Assembly (NCBI GenBank): GCA_016286995.1
Contig: JAEEVA010000005.1
Location: 38,769 to 102,768 of the forward strand
Origin: Prevotella sp.
GTDB lineage: Bacteria > Bacteroidota > Bacteroidia > Bacteroidales > Bacteroidaceae
Length of the DNA stretch: 64,000 nucleotides
Direction: 5' to 3'
Of this stretch, positions 17,707 to 26,406 are shown one piece after another. Under the pieces are notes generated by a model. That model was given only the letters and a program-made list of their open reading frames with translations. It was not told where the DNA came from and ran no database searches. The translations under genes were made by a program, and so were the position numbers. The stretch's first letter is position 1, and each line of letters begins with the position of its first letter.

Positions 17707-18996
17707 ATGTACAATCTCATTATCTATCTCTACCAACTAGGCGTCATCATTTACAGCCTTTTCAACGAGAAAGTGCGTAAGATGTGGCGTGGTGAACGCG
17801 ATGCCATCCGTATCTTACGCGAGAAGGTGGACCCAGCAGCACAGTATGTGTGGTTCCACGCCGCCTCATTGGGTGAGTTCGAGCAGGGGCGTCCGCTCAT
17901 GGAGCAGTTGCGCCGCGACCACCCCGAGTACAAGATTCTGCTCACCTTCTTCTCGCCATCTGGCTACGAGGTGCGCAAGAACTACGAGGGGGCCGATATC
18001 ATCTGCTACCTGCCGCTGGACACCATCACCAATGCCCGCCGCTTCCTGCGTACCGTACGACCCGTTATGGCGTTCTTTATCAAGTATGAGTTCTGGTACA
18101 ACTACCTGCACATCCTGAAGCACCGTAACATACCCGTCTATAGTGTCAGCAGCATTTTCCGTCCCGGACAAGTGTTTTTCCGCTGGTATGGCCGGCAGTA
18201 CAGCCGTGTGCTGAAATGCTTCACCCACTTCTACGTGCAGAACGACATCAGCCGTGAGTTGCTGGGCAAGATAGGCATCCACAATGTCACCGTTGTCGGC
18301 GATACCCGTTTCGACCGTGTGCTGCAAATCAAGGCTGCTGCCAAACAGTTGCCTATAAGCCTCACCCCTAACCCCTCTCCAAGGGGCGAGGGGAACTTTA
18401 AGGACGATGGGAATAGTGATACCAACAAGCCCAAAGTATTCATTGCCGGCAGTAGCTGGCCGCCTGACGAAGATATTTTCATCAGCTACTTCAATGAACA
18501 TCGTGACTGGGCACTCATCATAGCACCTCATGTCATTAATGAGGAGCATTTGCAGCAGATAGAGGAAAAACTTGAAGGTTGGCATGTCACAAGATATACG
18601 AGTCTGGAGCATTCTACTCCCCTCGCCCCTTGGAGAGGGGCTGGGGGTGAGGCTCTCATCATCGACTGCTTCGGCCTGCTCTCCAGCATCTACCATTATG
18701 CCGATGTCACCTATGTGGGTGGCGGTTTCGGCGTAGGTATCCACAACACCCTCGAGGCTGCCGTCTGGGGCGTTCCCGTCATCTTCGGTCCCAACAACCA
18801 GCGCTTCCAGGAGGCTCAGGGTCTCAAGGCCTGTGGCGGTGGACTGGAAATCAGCAATGCCGACGACTTCCGCCGCATCATGCAGTGCTTCCTCGACGAC
18901 CCGCAGACAATGACTACCGCCGGCCAGCAGTCGGGTGCCTTCGTCAAACAGATGACTGGTGCCACTCAGAAGATTCTGGCCGATGTCAAGCTATAA
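17707..18996 (+). CDS. waaA: 3-deoxy-D-manno-octulosonic acid (Kdo) transferase
   Basis: This inner-membrane glycosyltransferase adds Kdo to lipid A precursor. In the 429-aa protein, the N-terminal membrane segment MYNLIIYLYQLGVIIYSLF is followed by FHAASLGEFEQGRP, where Glu57 is the expected catalytic base. The C-terminal Rossmann half has VTYVGGGFGVGIHNTLEAA and GVPVIFGPNNQ. Two in-frame insertions encoded by G/C-rich palindromic repeats (residues about 218-233 and 303-315) lie in the linker region. They do not break the frame and no core motif is lost, so the enzyme is probably active. murF follows after 33 nt. Confidence 0.94.
   Translation: MYNLIIYLYQLGVIIYSLFNEKVRKMWRGERDAIRILREKVDPAAQYVWFHAASLGEFEQGRPLMEQLRRDHPEYKILLTFFSPSGYEVRKNYEGADIICYLPLDTITNARRFLRTVRPVMAFFIKYEFWYNYLHILKHRNIPVYSVSSIFRPGQVFFRWYGRQYSRVLKCFTHFYVQNDISRELLGKIGIHNVTVVGDTRFDRVLQIKAAAKQLPISLTPNPSPRGEGNFKDDGNSDTNKPKVFIAGSSWPPDEDIFISYFNEHRDWALIIAPHVINEEHLQQIEEKLEGWHVTRYTSLEHSTPLAPWRGAGGEALIIDCFGLLSSIYHYADVTYVGGGFGVGIHNTLEAAVWGVPVIFGPNNQRFQEAQGLKACGGGLEISNADDFRRIMQCFLDDPQTMTTAGQQSGAFVKQMTGATQKILADVKL
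18359..18402 (+). repeat. REP-like GC-rich element inside waaA (copy 1)
   Basis: CCCCTAACCCCTCTCC followed by AAGGGGCGAGGGGAA forms a GC-rich palindromic element that encodes LTPNPSPRGEG in frame. The same element occurs in inverted orientation at 18614. Confidence 0.85.
18614..18652 (-). repeat. REP-like GC-rich element inside waaA (copy 2, inverted)
   Basis: CTCCCCTCGCCCCTTGGAG followed by AGGGGCTGGGGGTGAGG is the inverse of the copy at 18359 and is read as PLAPWRGAGGEA. The two could pair as a 250-nt stem in the transcript. Confidence 0.85.
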
Positions 18997-19029
18997 GTCA
19001 TCACCATTATTCCAAGCATAGTCATCACC

Positions 19030-20430
19030 ATGGACATCAAAGAACTCTACCAGTTATATCAGGCGCATCCCGTCATTACGACCGATTCGCGCAACTGTCC
19101 TGAGGGCAGCATTTTTCTGGCACTGAAAGGTGCCTCGTTCGATGGCAACCAGTTTGCTGTGGCAGCCCTCGAAAAGGGCTGTGCCTACGCCATCATCGAC
19201 GAAAAGGAGGTACTAGAGAATCTAGAACATCTAGATAATCTAGAATCTCTAGAATCTCTAGAGCAACGCCTTATCCTCGTCGACGACTGTCTGCAGACCT
19301 TCAAGGACCTGGCCCGCGAACACCGCCGCCAGTTCGACATCCCCATGGTCGGCATTACCGGTACCAACGGCAAGACGACGACCAAGGAACTCATCCGTGC
19401 TGTATTGGCTGAATGCTACAGCGTGATGGCTACCGAGGGCAACTTCAACAACGATGTCGGTGTACCTAAGACCTTGTTCCGACTGGACGACCAGGTGGAT
19501 ATTGCCGTCGTAGAGATGGGGGCCTCGCATCCTGGTGACATCAAGACTCTGGTCGAGACGGCAGAACCCAACTGTGGGCTGATCACCAACGTAGGCCGAG
19601 CCCATCTGCAGGGTTTCGGTTCTTTTGAGGGCGTTTGCAAGACCAAGGGCGAGCTTTACGACTTCCTCATCAGCCACGACCATCCGCTCTTCGTCAACCG
19701 TGACAACGAGCACCTCATGCAAATGCTGGCCCAAAGGCAAAAGCTAACAGCTAATAGCCAAACCCCTGACGTTTACTACTACGGTCAGAGCGACAACGAG
19801 AACATCCTTATCCGCGGTGAAGTCGTTTCATGTGCCCCCTACCTCACCTTCCGCTGGCGAGAACAGGACCACGATGCCGGCTATGTGAGCGAATGGATGG
19901 AGGTGCAGACCAACCTTATCGGAGCCTATAATCTGGACAATATGCTGGCAGCCATCATCGTCGGCTACGTCAACAACATTCCCTTTGAGGCTATCAATCA
20001 CGCCCTGTCCAACTACGTGCCCACCAACAACCGTTCACAGCTGACCAAGACAGCCACGAACAGTCTCGTCGTCGATGCCTACAATGCCAATCCGACGAGC
20101 ATGGCCGCTGCCATCGACAACTTCCGTCTCATGCAGATGCCTCACAAGATGGCCATCATTGGACAAATGGGTGAACTGGGCGACGTTTCAGATGAGGAGC
20201 ATCGCCGCGTCATCAGCATGTTACAGACCGCCGGATTTGAAGAGGTATGGCTGGTCGGTCTGGAATTTGAGAAACAAGCCATCGCCGCCAATTCTGCTAC
20301 GACTTTCCGCAAATTCCACGATGTAGAGGAAGTAAAAGCTGCGATTGCCATTCAGCAACCGCAGCATTTCACAATTCTCATTAAAGGCTCGAACAGCAAC
20401 CGTCTGTTCGAATTGCCTTCATTGTTGTAA
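19030..20430 (+). CDS. murF: UDP-N-acetylmuramoyl-tripeptide--D-alanyl-D-alanine ligase
   Basis: This cytoplasmic ligase adds D-Ala-D-Ala to UDP-MurNAc-tripeptide in peptidoglycan synthesis. The 466-aa protein has the ATP loop GITGTNGKTTTKE (about residue 112), VEMGASHPGDI, NVGRAHLQGFGS and the C-terminal VVDAYNANPTSM and IGQMGELGD motifs. A CTAGA-rich tandem repeat encodes the Leu/Glu/Asn-rich segment about 62-78 in the N-terminal domain, before the ATP loop. The frame is intact. It ends convergent with fba, with a hairpin between. Confidence 0.96.
   Translation: MDIKELYQLYQAHPVITTDSRNCPEGSIFLALKGASFDGNQFAVAALEKGCAYAIIDEKEVLENLEHLDNLESLESLEQRLILVDDCLQTFKDLAREHRRQFDIPMVGITGTNGKTTTKELIRAVLAECYSVMATEGNFNNDVGVPKTLFRLDDQVDIAVVEMGASHPGDIKTLVETAEPNCGLITNVGRAHLQGFGSFEGVCKTKGELYDFLISHDHPLFVNRDNEHLMQMLAQRQKLTANSQTPDVYYYGQSDNENILIRGEVVSCAPYLTFRWREQDHDAGYVSEWMEVQTNLIGAYNLDNMLAAIIVGYVNNIPFEAINHALSNYVPTNNRSQLTKTATNSLVVDAYNANPTSMAAAIDNFRLMQMPHKMAIIGQMGELGDVSDEEHRRVISMLQTAGFEEVWLVGLEFEKQAIAANSATTFRKFHDVEEVKAAIAIQQPQHFTILIKGSNSNRLFELPSLL
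19212..19263 (+). repeat. CTAGA tandem repeat inside murF
   Basis: Seven CTAGA units, spaced by 2-5 nt, code in frame for a Leu/Glu-rich run (LDNLESLESLEQ). The repeat is unlike the flanking codon use. Confidence 0.8.
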
Positions 20431-20464
20431 TTCTTTACTGAGCAAGTTTGACTTCGTCGAGTTG

Positions 20465-20488
20465 GCTCACGCTCGGGAAAGCGTGAGC
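20465..20488. terminator. Hairpin between convergent murF and fba
   Basis: GCTCACGCT (20465-20473) pairs with AGCGTGAGC (20480-20488) around a 6-nt loop. It lacks a T run, so it may act through structure or be part of a repeat, but its position between two stop codons suggests termination. Confidence 0.5.
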
Positions 20489-20504
20489 AAGCTCAGCTTT
20501 CCGC

Positions 20505-21506
20505 TCACTTAATCGCCAACTTACCGTCAGAACCGAGCACATTCACAATCTTGTGGATGTACATCTTCTTCATGTTCTCACGAGCGGGCTTCAGATACTG
20601 ACGAGGATCGAAGTCTCCAGGATGCTCAGCCAAGTGCTTGCGGATAGCAGCAGTCATGGCCAGACGAGAGTCGGAGTCGATGTTGATCTTGCAGACAGCG
20701 CTCTTCGAAGCCTCACGCAGCTGCTCCTCGGGAATACCGATAGCGGCCTCCAGGTGACCACCGAACTGGTTGATGGTGTTGACCTCGTCCATAGGAACTG
20801 AAGAAGAGCCGTGGAGTACGATGGGGAATCCGGGGAGCTTCTTCTCAATCTCATGCAGCACGTCGAATGCCAAGGGAGGCGGAACGAGTACGCCGTTCAC
20901 CAGTGTGCACTGCTCGGGAGTGAACTTATGAGCACCGTGTGAAGTACCGATAGAGATAGCCAGCGAGTCGCAACCTGTACGGGTAGCGAAGTCGATAACC
21001 TCCTCGGGCTTGGTATAATGGCTCTCAGCAGCAACCACCTCGTCCTCAACGCCAGCGAGCACACCCAGCTCAGCCTCAACGGTTACGTCGAACTGGTGAG
21101 CGTAGTCAACAACCTTCTTGGCGAGGGCGATATTCTCCTCATAGGGCAGAGAAGAACCGTCGATCATCACGCTTGAGAAGCCCATGTCGATACAGTCCTT
21201 ACACAGCTCGAAGCTGTCACCGTGGTCGAGGTGCAGCACAATCTCGGGATGCTCACAGCCCAGCTCCTTGGCATAAGCCACAGCACCCTCTGCCATGTAG
21301 CGCAGAATGGTAGCGTTAGCATAGTTACGGGCACCCTTCGACACCTGCATGATGACGGGAGACTTAGTCTCTACGGCAGCCATGACGATGGCCTGCATCT
21401 GCTCCATAGTATTGAAGTTGAAAGCGGGGATAGCATAGCCACCGGCTACTGCTCTCTTGAACATCTCGCGGGTATTAACAAGACCCAAATCTTTGTAGTT
21501 TACCAT
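20505..21506 (-). CDS. fba: Fructose-bisphosphate aldolase, class II
   Basis: This zinc-dependent glycolytic aldolase cleaves fructose-1,6-bisphosphate. The 333-aa form has IPAFNFNTMEQMQAI near the N-terminus, the metal-site region VLHLDHGDSFE, ISIGTSHGAHKF and VLHGSSSVP, all expected of class IIA/B enzymes. ATG 21506 was preferred to the upstream start at 21527 because it begins MVNYKDLGLVNTREMF, as in homologues. The promoter box TATCTTTGC lies at 21561-21569 on the minus strand. Transcription probably stops at the hairpin shared with murF. Confidence 0.94.
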   Translation of the reverse strand: MVNYKDLGLVNTREMFKRAVAGGYAIPAFNFNTMEQMQAIVMAAVETKSPVIMQVSKGARNYANATILRYMAEGAVAYAKELGCEHPEIVLHLDHGDSFELCKDCIDMGFSSVMIDGSSLPYEENIALAKKVVDYAHQFDVTVEAELGVLAGVEDEVVAAESHYTKPEEVIDFATRTGCDSLAISIGTSHGAHKFTPEQCTLVNGVLVPPPLAFDVLHEIEKKLPGFPIVLHGSSSVPMDEVNTINQFGGHLEAAIGIPEEQLREASKSAVCKINIDSDSRLAMTAAIRKHLAEHPGDFDPRQYLKPARENMKKMYIHKIVNVLGSDGKLAIK

Positions 21507-21560
21507 AATAATTTTACAATTTGACAATTACTATTTATTGTTCGATTTCAATTTCCGTCT

Positions 21561-21569
21561 GCAAAGATA
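21561..21569 (-). promoter_or_regulatory. -7 promoter box for fba
   Basis: Minus-strand TATCTTTGC, 54 nt upstream of the fba start codon. Confidence 0.55.
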
Positions 21570-21570
21570 C

Positions 21571-21660
21571 GAAATAATTGAGAATTGAGAATTGAGAATT
21601 GAGAATTATTTTGCCTGCGATAGCAAATTCTTCACTCTTCTCTCTTCACTCTTCACTTTT
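21571..21660. repeat. AATTGAG tandem repeat, GC-cored motif and TTCACTC repeat
   Basis: Four AATTGAG units, the motif GCCTGCGATAGCAAATT (near 21613) and TTCACTCTTC-type units occupy the gap between fba and aqpZ. Confidence 0.7.
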
Positions 21661-21696
21661 ATCTGTTTCTTTGCAAAGTCCGTATTACAAATAGAA

Positions 21697-22374
21697 TTAC
21701 TTTTTCTCGACGTCAATCATCTTCCAGATACCAGCAGCCAAAGCACCGCCTACGAAGGGACCTACGATGAAGATCCAGAGGTTAGCAAGGGCGGTACCAC
21801 CCTGGAAGATGGCGGGAGCCAGTGAACGGGCGGGGTTCACGCTGGTGCCGGTATAGCGGATACATACCAGGTGTACCAATACGAGGCTCAGACCGATAGC
21901 CAGTCCTGCGAAGTTGTTGGTAGCACCGTTGGTCTTGGCGGTAGCACCAAGTACGACGAGTACGAATACGCAGGTGAAGATCACCTCAGCGAGCAGACCA
22001 CCCATCATCGAGACGTTAGCCTGCAGGTCGTTGGCACCCGTACCGTCAAGTCCGGGAACATTCTGAGTGAGCACAAAGAGCAGGGCTGAGCCGATGAAGG
22101 CACCAATGCACTGGAAGATGATATACATCAGACCTTCCTTGGCATCCATACGTCCGGCGAGGATACAGCCGAGTGTGATAGCCGGATTGATGTGGCAACC
22201 TGAGATACCACCGATGGTATAGGCCATAGCGACGACAGCCAGACCGAAGGCCAAAGCCGTTCCTACCACTGCAGGGATGTTGTTGACGGGATCACAACCA
22301 AGACTGACGGCTACGCCGCAACCCATGAGTACGAGCACCATAGTGCCCACCATTTCTGCTAAATACTTTTTCAT
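21697..22374 (-). CDS. aqpZ: Aquaporin (MIP family), AqpZ-like
   Basis: This 225-aa membrane channel has the six-helix MIP layout. Both signature pore loops are present: SGCHINPAITLG and GTSVNPARSLAPA. The narrow-filter pattern and short loops point to a water-selective channel of the AqpZ type rather than a glycerol facilitator. There is no TTTGC promoter between it and the upstream GH43 gene (59 nt gap), so the two may be cotranscribed. Confidence 0.88.
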   Translation of the reverse strand: MKKYLAEMVGTMVLVLMGCGVAVSLGCDPVNNIPAVVGTALAFGLAVVAMAYTIGGISGCHINPAITLGCILAGRMDAKEGLMYIIFQCIGAFIGSALLFVLTQNVPGLDGTGANDLQANVSMMGGLLAEVIFTCVFVLVVLGATAKTNGATNNFAGLAIGLSLVLVHLVCIRYTGTSVNPARSLAPAIFQGGTALANLWIFIVGPFVGGALAAGIWKMIDVEKK

Positions 22375-22433
22375 AATAGTTTAATGTTTAATGATTAATA
22401 TAAAATAAATAAGATGTTTCGAAGTTATAGAAG

Positions 22434-23975
22434 TTATTGTTCTTCGTACTTGAACCAGGAGAACTCGCCAAAGCTCTCACCGTCGCTGCACTCGGCATAC
22501 ATGCCAAGGATGACGCCCGTAAAGCCACCCACCATCTCGGTGCTGACCAGCGGACACTCCAAGGCGCCAAGGCTATGATAGTCGTTGTCGCCGTCGGCAG
22601 CATACGAGAAATAGTACCACTCTCCATTGCTGGTGATGCGCAGCCGTACCTTTTCGGGAACCTTGCCGGCAGGCCAGTCGGCAGACTGGTGAACGGCAGC
22701 AGCCGACTTCATGCGGTAGTCGACGCGCACCCCCTCCGTATTGGCATAGAGGCGCAGATAGCCGTCGTTAATCTGATAGACGGCCAGACCGTAGGTAGCA
22801 CTGGCAGGTGCATGCAACAGCACCTCGGTCTCTACCAGCATATTGGGACTCTCCTGACGGCGTCCCAAGAAGGTAGGCTGCTGGTTGTCGTACAGCGTAC
22901 CGTGTGACGTCAGCTTCAGATAGTCGTTGACCATACTGTAGTTTCCGGGCAGCGGGTTCTGGATATAGACCCATTCGGGAGAGAGGAAGCTGTCACTTTT
23001 CACCATTCCCTTTTTCATTTTTTGTGGCGCCATCGTCTTCACCTGCATGAGGGTGTCGATGGGATTGCCGCCATTGACGACAGGCCACTGTCCGGCAGGC
23101 CACTCCACGGGAGCCAGACAGGTCTCGCGACCGATGTGGTGGTAGGAGCCGCCGAAGTTGCGGTAGGCCAGGAAGACAATCCACCACGAGCCGTCGGCAG
23201 CCTGCACAAAGTCGCCGTGACCCGTACCCTGAATCTGCATGTACTGTCCAGCCATGCAGCAGTTGGTAAGAATGGGGTTGGCAGGATTGGCCTCGTAAGG
23301 ACCATAGATATTGCGACTGCGGGCAATGGTCAGGTGGTGAGCCAGTTCGGTACCACCCTCGCTGATGAGCAGATAGTACCAGCCGTCCTTCTTGTAGATA
23401 TGCGGTCCCTCAGGATAGCGGCCTCCCGTACCCTGCCACAGCGGTTTGCTCTCCGTCAACTGTTTTCCGGTAGCAGGGTCTATCTCGCAGAGCATGATGG
23501 TATTGTCTGGATTCGACATCATGTAACACTTGCCATCCTCAAACCACAGCGACGGGTCGATGCCCTGCTGTTCGAGCCACATCGGTGCGCTCCACGGTCC
23601 TCGCGGGTCCTTGGCCGTCACCATGAAGTTGCCGCCATTACCCACATTGGTGGTAATCATGTAATAAGTACCCTCATGATAACGGATAGTCGGTGCATAG
23701 ATACCCAGCCACGACGTAGCACCCCGTAGTGGCAGCTGTCCCTCGCGGTCGAGCACATTGCCAATCAATGTCCAGTTCACCAAGTCGGTAGAGTGGTAGA
23801 TGGGTACGCCGGGGAAATACTGGAACGACGAGTTCACCAGATAGAAGTCGTTGCCCACACGGCATACAGAGGGGTCGGGATGATAGCCTGGAATGATGGG
23901 ATTACGCAGAGTGGTTTGTGCGGAAGCAGCCACTACAGACAGCATCACACAGGCAAGCAATAGTAGTTTCTTCAT
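22434..23975 (-). CDS. Glycoside hydrolase family 43 (beta-xylosidase/arabinofuranosidase-like)
   Basis: This 513-aa secreted enzyme has a signal peptide (MKKLLLLACVMLSVVAASAQ) and an N-terminal five-bladed propeller. The three GH43 catalytic positions are visible: Asp34 in HPDPS, Asp140 in GIDPSLW and Glu189 in RYPEGPH. A C-terminal beta-sandwich (from about residue 330) resembles the xylosidase C-terminal domain. It probably releases xylose or arabinose from plant oligosaccharides in the periplasm. The promoter lies in a dispersed repeat (-7 box 23997-24005, -33 CAAA 24026-24029). Exact substrate is not readable. Confidence 0.88.
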   Translation of the reverse strand: MKKLLLLACVMLSVVAASAQTTLRNPIIPGYHPDPSVCRVGNDFYLVNSSFQYFPGVPIYHSTDLVNWTLIGNVLDREGQLPLRGATSWLGIYAPTIRYHEGTYYMITTNVGNGGNFMVTAKDPRGPWSAPMWLEQQGIDPSLWFEDGKCYMMSNPDNTIMLCEIDPATGKQLTESKPLWQGTGGRYPEGPHIYKKDGWYYLLISEGGTELAHHLTIARSRNIYGPYEANPANPILTNCCMAGQYMQIQGTGHGDFVQAADGSWWIVFLAYRNFGGSYHHIGRETCLAPVEWPAGQWPVVNGGNPIDTLMQVKTMAPQKMKKGMVKSDSFLSPEWVYIQNPLPGNYSMVNDYLKLTSHGTLYDNQQPTFLGRRQESPNMLVETEVLLHAPASATYGLAVYQINDGYLRLYANTEGVRVDYRMKSAAAVHQSADWPAGKVPEKVRLRITSNGEWYYFSYAADGDNDYHSLGALECPLVSTEMVGGFTGVILGMYAECSDGESFGEFSWFKYEEQ

Positions 23976-23996
23976 CGTTTTTGCGGTTTTGATGCT

Positions 23997-24090
23997 GCAA
24001 AGATACGAAAAAGCGAGGAAAAAGCCAAATTTATTTGAGCTTTTTCGAGCAAAGTATCTTCACCAGAGTGAAAGTTACGAAAAAATTAGG
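23997..24090 (-). repeat. Promoter-bearing dispersed repeat upstream of GH43
   Basis: ATACGAAAAAGCGAGG, then GCCAAATTTATTTGAGC and TTTTTCGAGC form the same element as at 15905, 37328 and 62356. It holds the -7 and -33 elements of the GH43 gene. Confidence 0.7.
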
Positions 24091-24153
24091 AATTAGGAAT
24101 TATTTTTGCGTGCGGTAGCAAATTATCAATTATCAATTATCAATTATCATTTT
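24090..24153. repeat. TAGGAAT and ATTATCA tandem repeats around a GC-cored motif
   Basis: TTAGGAA units, TGCGTGCGGTAGCAAATT (24107-24124) and four ATTATCA units precede the promoter at 24161. Confidence 0.75.
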
Positions 24154-24160
24154 TTTTTTA

Positions 24161-24169
24161 TACCTTTGC
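24161..24169 (+). promoter_or_regulatory. -7 promoter box 3 nt before a start codon
   Basis: TACCTTTGC ends 3 nt before ATG 24173, so the transcript should begin at or within the first codons. Confidence 0.6.
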
Positions 24170-24172
24170 AGC

Positions 24173-25195
24173 ATGATGACAGAAAATCCTTACGTTAAAC
24201 AGTTTCCAGACCTGATGAGCGGCAAGACGGTGCTCTACGTTCACGGCTTTGGCAGCAGTGGTCAGAGTGGCACGGTAACCCGTCTGCGCACGGTGTTGCC
24301 CAACGCCAAGGTGGTAGCCCCCGACCTGCCGGTACACCCCCACGAAGCCCTGGCATTGTTGCACGACATCTGCAAGCAGGAGCAGCCTGCCCTGATTATC
24401 GGTACGTCGATGGGCGGCATGTACACCGAACAGCTGCGCGGCTACGACCGCATCTGTGTGAATGCTGCCCTGGAGATTGCCGAAACCATGAAGGCCCACG
24501 GCATGACCGGTACTCAGCAGTTCCAGAATCCGCGTTTAGACGGCGTGCAGGAGTTCTACGTCGACAAGGCCATGGTCAAGGAATACCGCGAAGTGTCGGA
24601 ACAGCGCTTCGAAGGGATGACCGATGACGACCGCCAGCGCGTCTACGGACTCTTTGGCGACGAGGACGACGTAGTGGACACCTTCGCCATGTTCAGCGAG
24701 CACTATCCGCTGGCCACCCACTTCCACGGTGAGCACCGCATGAACGACCAGAGCTTCATGCACTCGGTGGTGCCTGTCATCCGCTGGATTGACGACCGGC
24801 AGCAGCAGCGCCAGCGTCCTATAATATATATAGGTATAGAGACGCTAAGAGCCAAGAGTGAGAAATGCCTACCGGCAGCATCGGCCCAGAAAGCGGTACG
24901 CCTGCTGATAGAACACTACCAGGTGTACTTCGTCTGTCCGCCCGAAGACTATACCTCAACAACGTCGTGGCTCGAACAGTACATCAACGTACCGGCCTGG
25001 CGTCACACCATTTTCACCCACCGCCGCGACCTACTGTACGGCGACTACCTGATAAGAGGTAAGAGGTCAGAGGTAAGAGGTCAGAGCGAGAGAGACGATG
25101 ACGACTACATGGCTACACTCTTAGAGTACGGCTCCGACACGTTCAAGACGTGGGACGACATCATCGAATACTTTTCAAGACTGGGAGGGCAATGA
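24173..25195 (+). CDS. YqiA-like alpha/beta hydrolase fused to a degenerate 5'-nucleotidase-like domain
   Basis: This 340-aa protein has two parts. Residues 18-208 look like a YqiA/YcfP-type esterase: the HGFGSSGQSGT oxyanion region, nucleophile Ser79 in IIGTSMGGM, acid region GDEDDVVD and a His-rich patch HFHGEHRMN. Residues 216-337 resemble 5'(3')-deoxyribonucleotidases (HAD fold): LLYGDYLI and a final LLEYGSDTFKTWDDIIEYF. However, motif I reads IIYIGIETL and lacks the two catalytic aspartates. A repeat-encoded stretch, RGKRSEVRGQSER (295-307), lies inside the DYLI-DD motif. The second domain is probably structural or regulatory. Substrate unknown. Confidence 0.68.
   Translation: MMTENPYVKQFPDLMSGKTVLYVHGFGSSGQSGTVTRLRTVLPNAKVVAPDLPVHPHEALALLHDICKQEQPALIIGTSMGGMYTEQLRGYDRICVNAALEIAETMKAHGMTGTQQFQNPRLDGVQEFYVDKAMVKEYREVSEQRFEGMTDDDRQRVYGLFGDEDDVVDTFAMFSEHYPLATHFHGEHRMNDQSFMHSVVPVIRWIDDRQQQRQRPIIYIGIETLRAKSEKCLPAASAQKAVRLLIEHYQVYFVCPPEDYTSTTSWLEQYINVPAWRHTIFTHRRDLLYGDYLIRGKRSEVRGQSERDDDDYMATLLEYGSDTFKTWDDIIEYFSRLGGQ
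25052..25092 (+). repeat. AGAGGTA/AGAGGTC tandem repeat inside the two-domain hydrolase gene
   Basis: Alternating AGAGGTA and AGAGGTC units code for RGKRSEVRGQSER. The intergenic repeat at 34232 has the same style. Confidence 0.75.
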
Positions 25196-25262
25196 GTTCA
25201 TAGTTAAGGTTATCGTTAAGGTTATCGTTTAAAAAAAACATATTGTTCAAAATTAAAAACCT

Positions 25263-26405
25263 ATGAAAAAAATTTTATTATCTATGGCAACAATCGCCAT
25301 GACGATGCTGGCAATGACCGCCTGCACCAAGAAGAGTGAGACAGTAAACGAGGTGAATGACTTCCGCATTCAGCGTGGTACTAACGTCAGCCATTGGCTG
25401 TCACAGAGCGAGGAGCGCGGCGAGGCCCGCGACAAGCACATCCAGGAGGACGACTTCGCCCGTCTCGACTCCCTGGGCTTCGACTTTGTGCGTCTGCCCA
25501 TCGACGAGGTACAGTTCTGGGACGAGGAGGGCAACAAGCTCCCCGAAGGCTGGACACTGATGAACAACGCCATCAACTGGGCCCTGAAGCACCACCTGCG
25601 TGTCATCGTCGACCTGCACATCATCCGCTCGCACTACTTCAATGCAGTCAACGAGGGCGACAAGGAGGCTAACACCCTGTTTACCTCTGAGAAAGCCCAG
25701 CAGGACCTCATCAACATGTGGTACCAGCTGAGCGACGAGCTGAAAGGCTACAGCAACGACTCCGTGGCCTACGAATTCATGAACGAGCCCGTTGCCGACG
25801 ATCACGAGCAGTGGAACGCCCTCATCGCCAAGGTTCACAAAGCCCTGCGTGAGCGTGAGCCCCAGCGCACACTCGTCATCGGTTCGAACCTGTGGCAGAG
25901 CTACGGCACCATCAAGTACCTGAAGGTTCCCGAGAACGACAAGAACATCATCCTCTCCTTCCACTACTACAACCCCATGCTGCTGACCCATTACAAAGCC
26001 TGGTGGACACCACTGGCCAGCTACACGGGTAAGGTGAACTATCCCGGCATCCTCGTATCGAAGGAAGACTTCGAGGCCGCTCCCGATTCCATCAAGAAAG
26101 ACCTGGAGCCCTATACCAAGGAAGAGTGGAACATCGACCACATCCGTGCCGACTTCAAGGACGCCATCGAGGCAGCCAACAAGTACGGCCTGCAGCTGTT
26201 CTGTGGCGAATGGGGTGTCTACGAGCCCGTCGACCGCGAGCTGGCCTACAAGTGGACGAAGGACATGCTGACCGTGTTCAAGGAGAACAACATCGCCTGG
26301 ACCACCTGGTGCTATGATGCCGACTTCGGTTTCTGGGACCAGCAGAAGCACGACTTCAAGGATAAGGGTCTCGTCGACCTGCTGACCGAAGGCGTGGAGA
26401 AATAA
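25263..26405 (+). CDS. Glycoside hydrolase family 5 lipoprotein (endoglucanase/mannanase-like)
   Basis: This 380-aa protein is predicted to be a surface or periplasmic lipoprotein (lipobox LAMTAC, Cys21). The (beta/alpha)8 GH5 barrel shows RGTNVSHWL, FVRLPID, VIVDLHI, the acid/base Glu175 in YEFMNEP, the SFHYYNP strand and the nucleophile Glu316 in FCGEWG. GH5 enzymes cleave beta-1,4 glucans, mannans or related chains; specificity is not clear. Its stop is one base away from the stop of the convergent kinase gene, with no terminator between. Confidence 0.9.
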   Translation: MKKILLSMATIAMTMLAMTACTKKSETVNEVNDFRIQRGTNVSHWLSQSEERGEARDKHIQEDDFARLDSLGFDFVRLPIDEVQFWDEEGNKLPEGWTLMNNAINWALKHHLRVIVDLHIIRSHYFNAVNEGDKEANTLFTSEKAQQDLINMWYQLSDELKGYSNDSVAYEFMNEPVADDHEQWNALIAKVHKALREREPQRTLVIGSNLWQSYGTIKYLKVPENDKNIILSFHYYNPMLLTHYKAWWTPLASYTGKVNYPGILVSKEDFEAAPDSIKKDLEPYTKEEWNIDHIRADFKDAIEAANKYGLQLFCGEWGVYEPVDRELAYKWTKDMLTVFKENNIAWTTWCYDADFGFWDQQKHDFKDKGLVDLLTEGVEK

Positions 26406-26406
26406 A

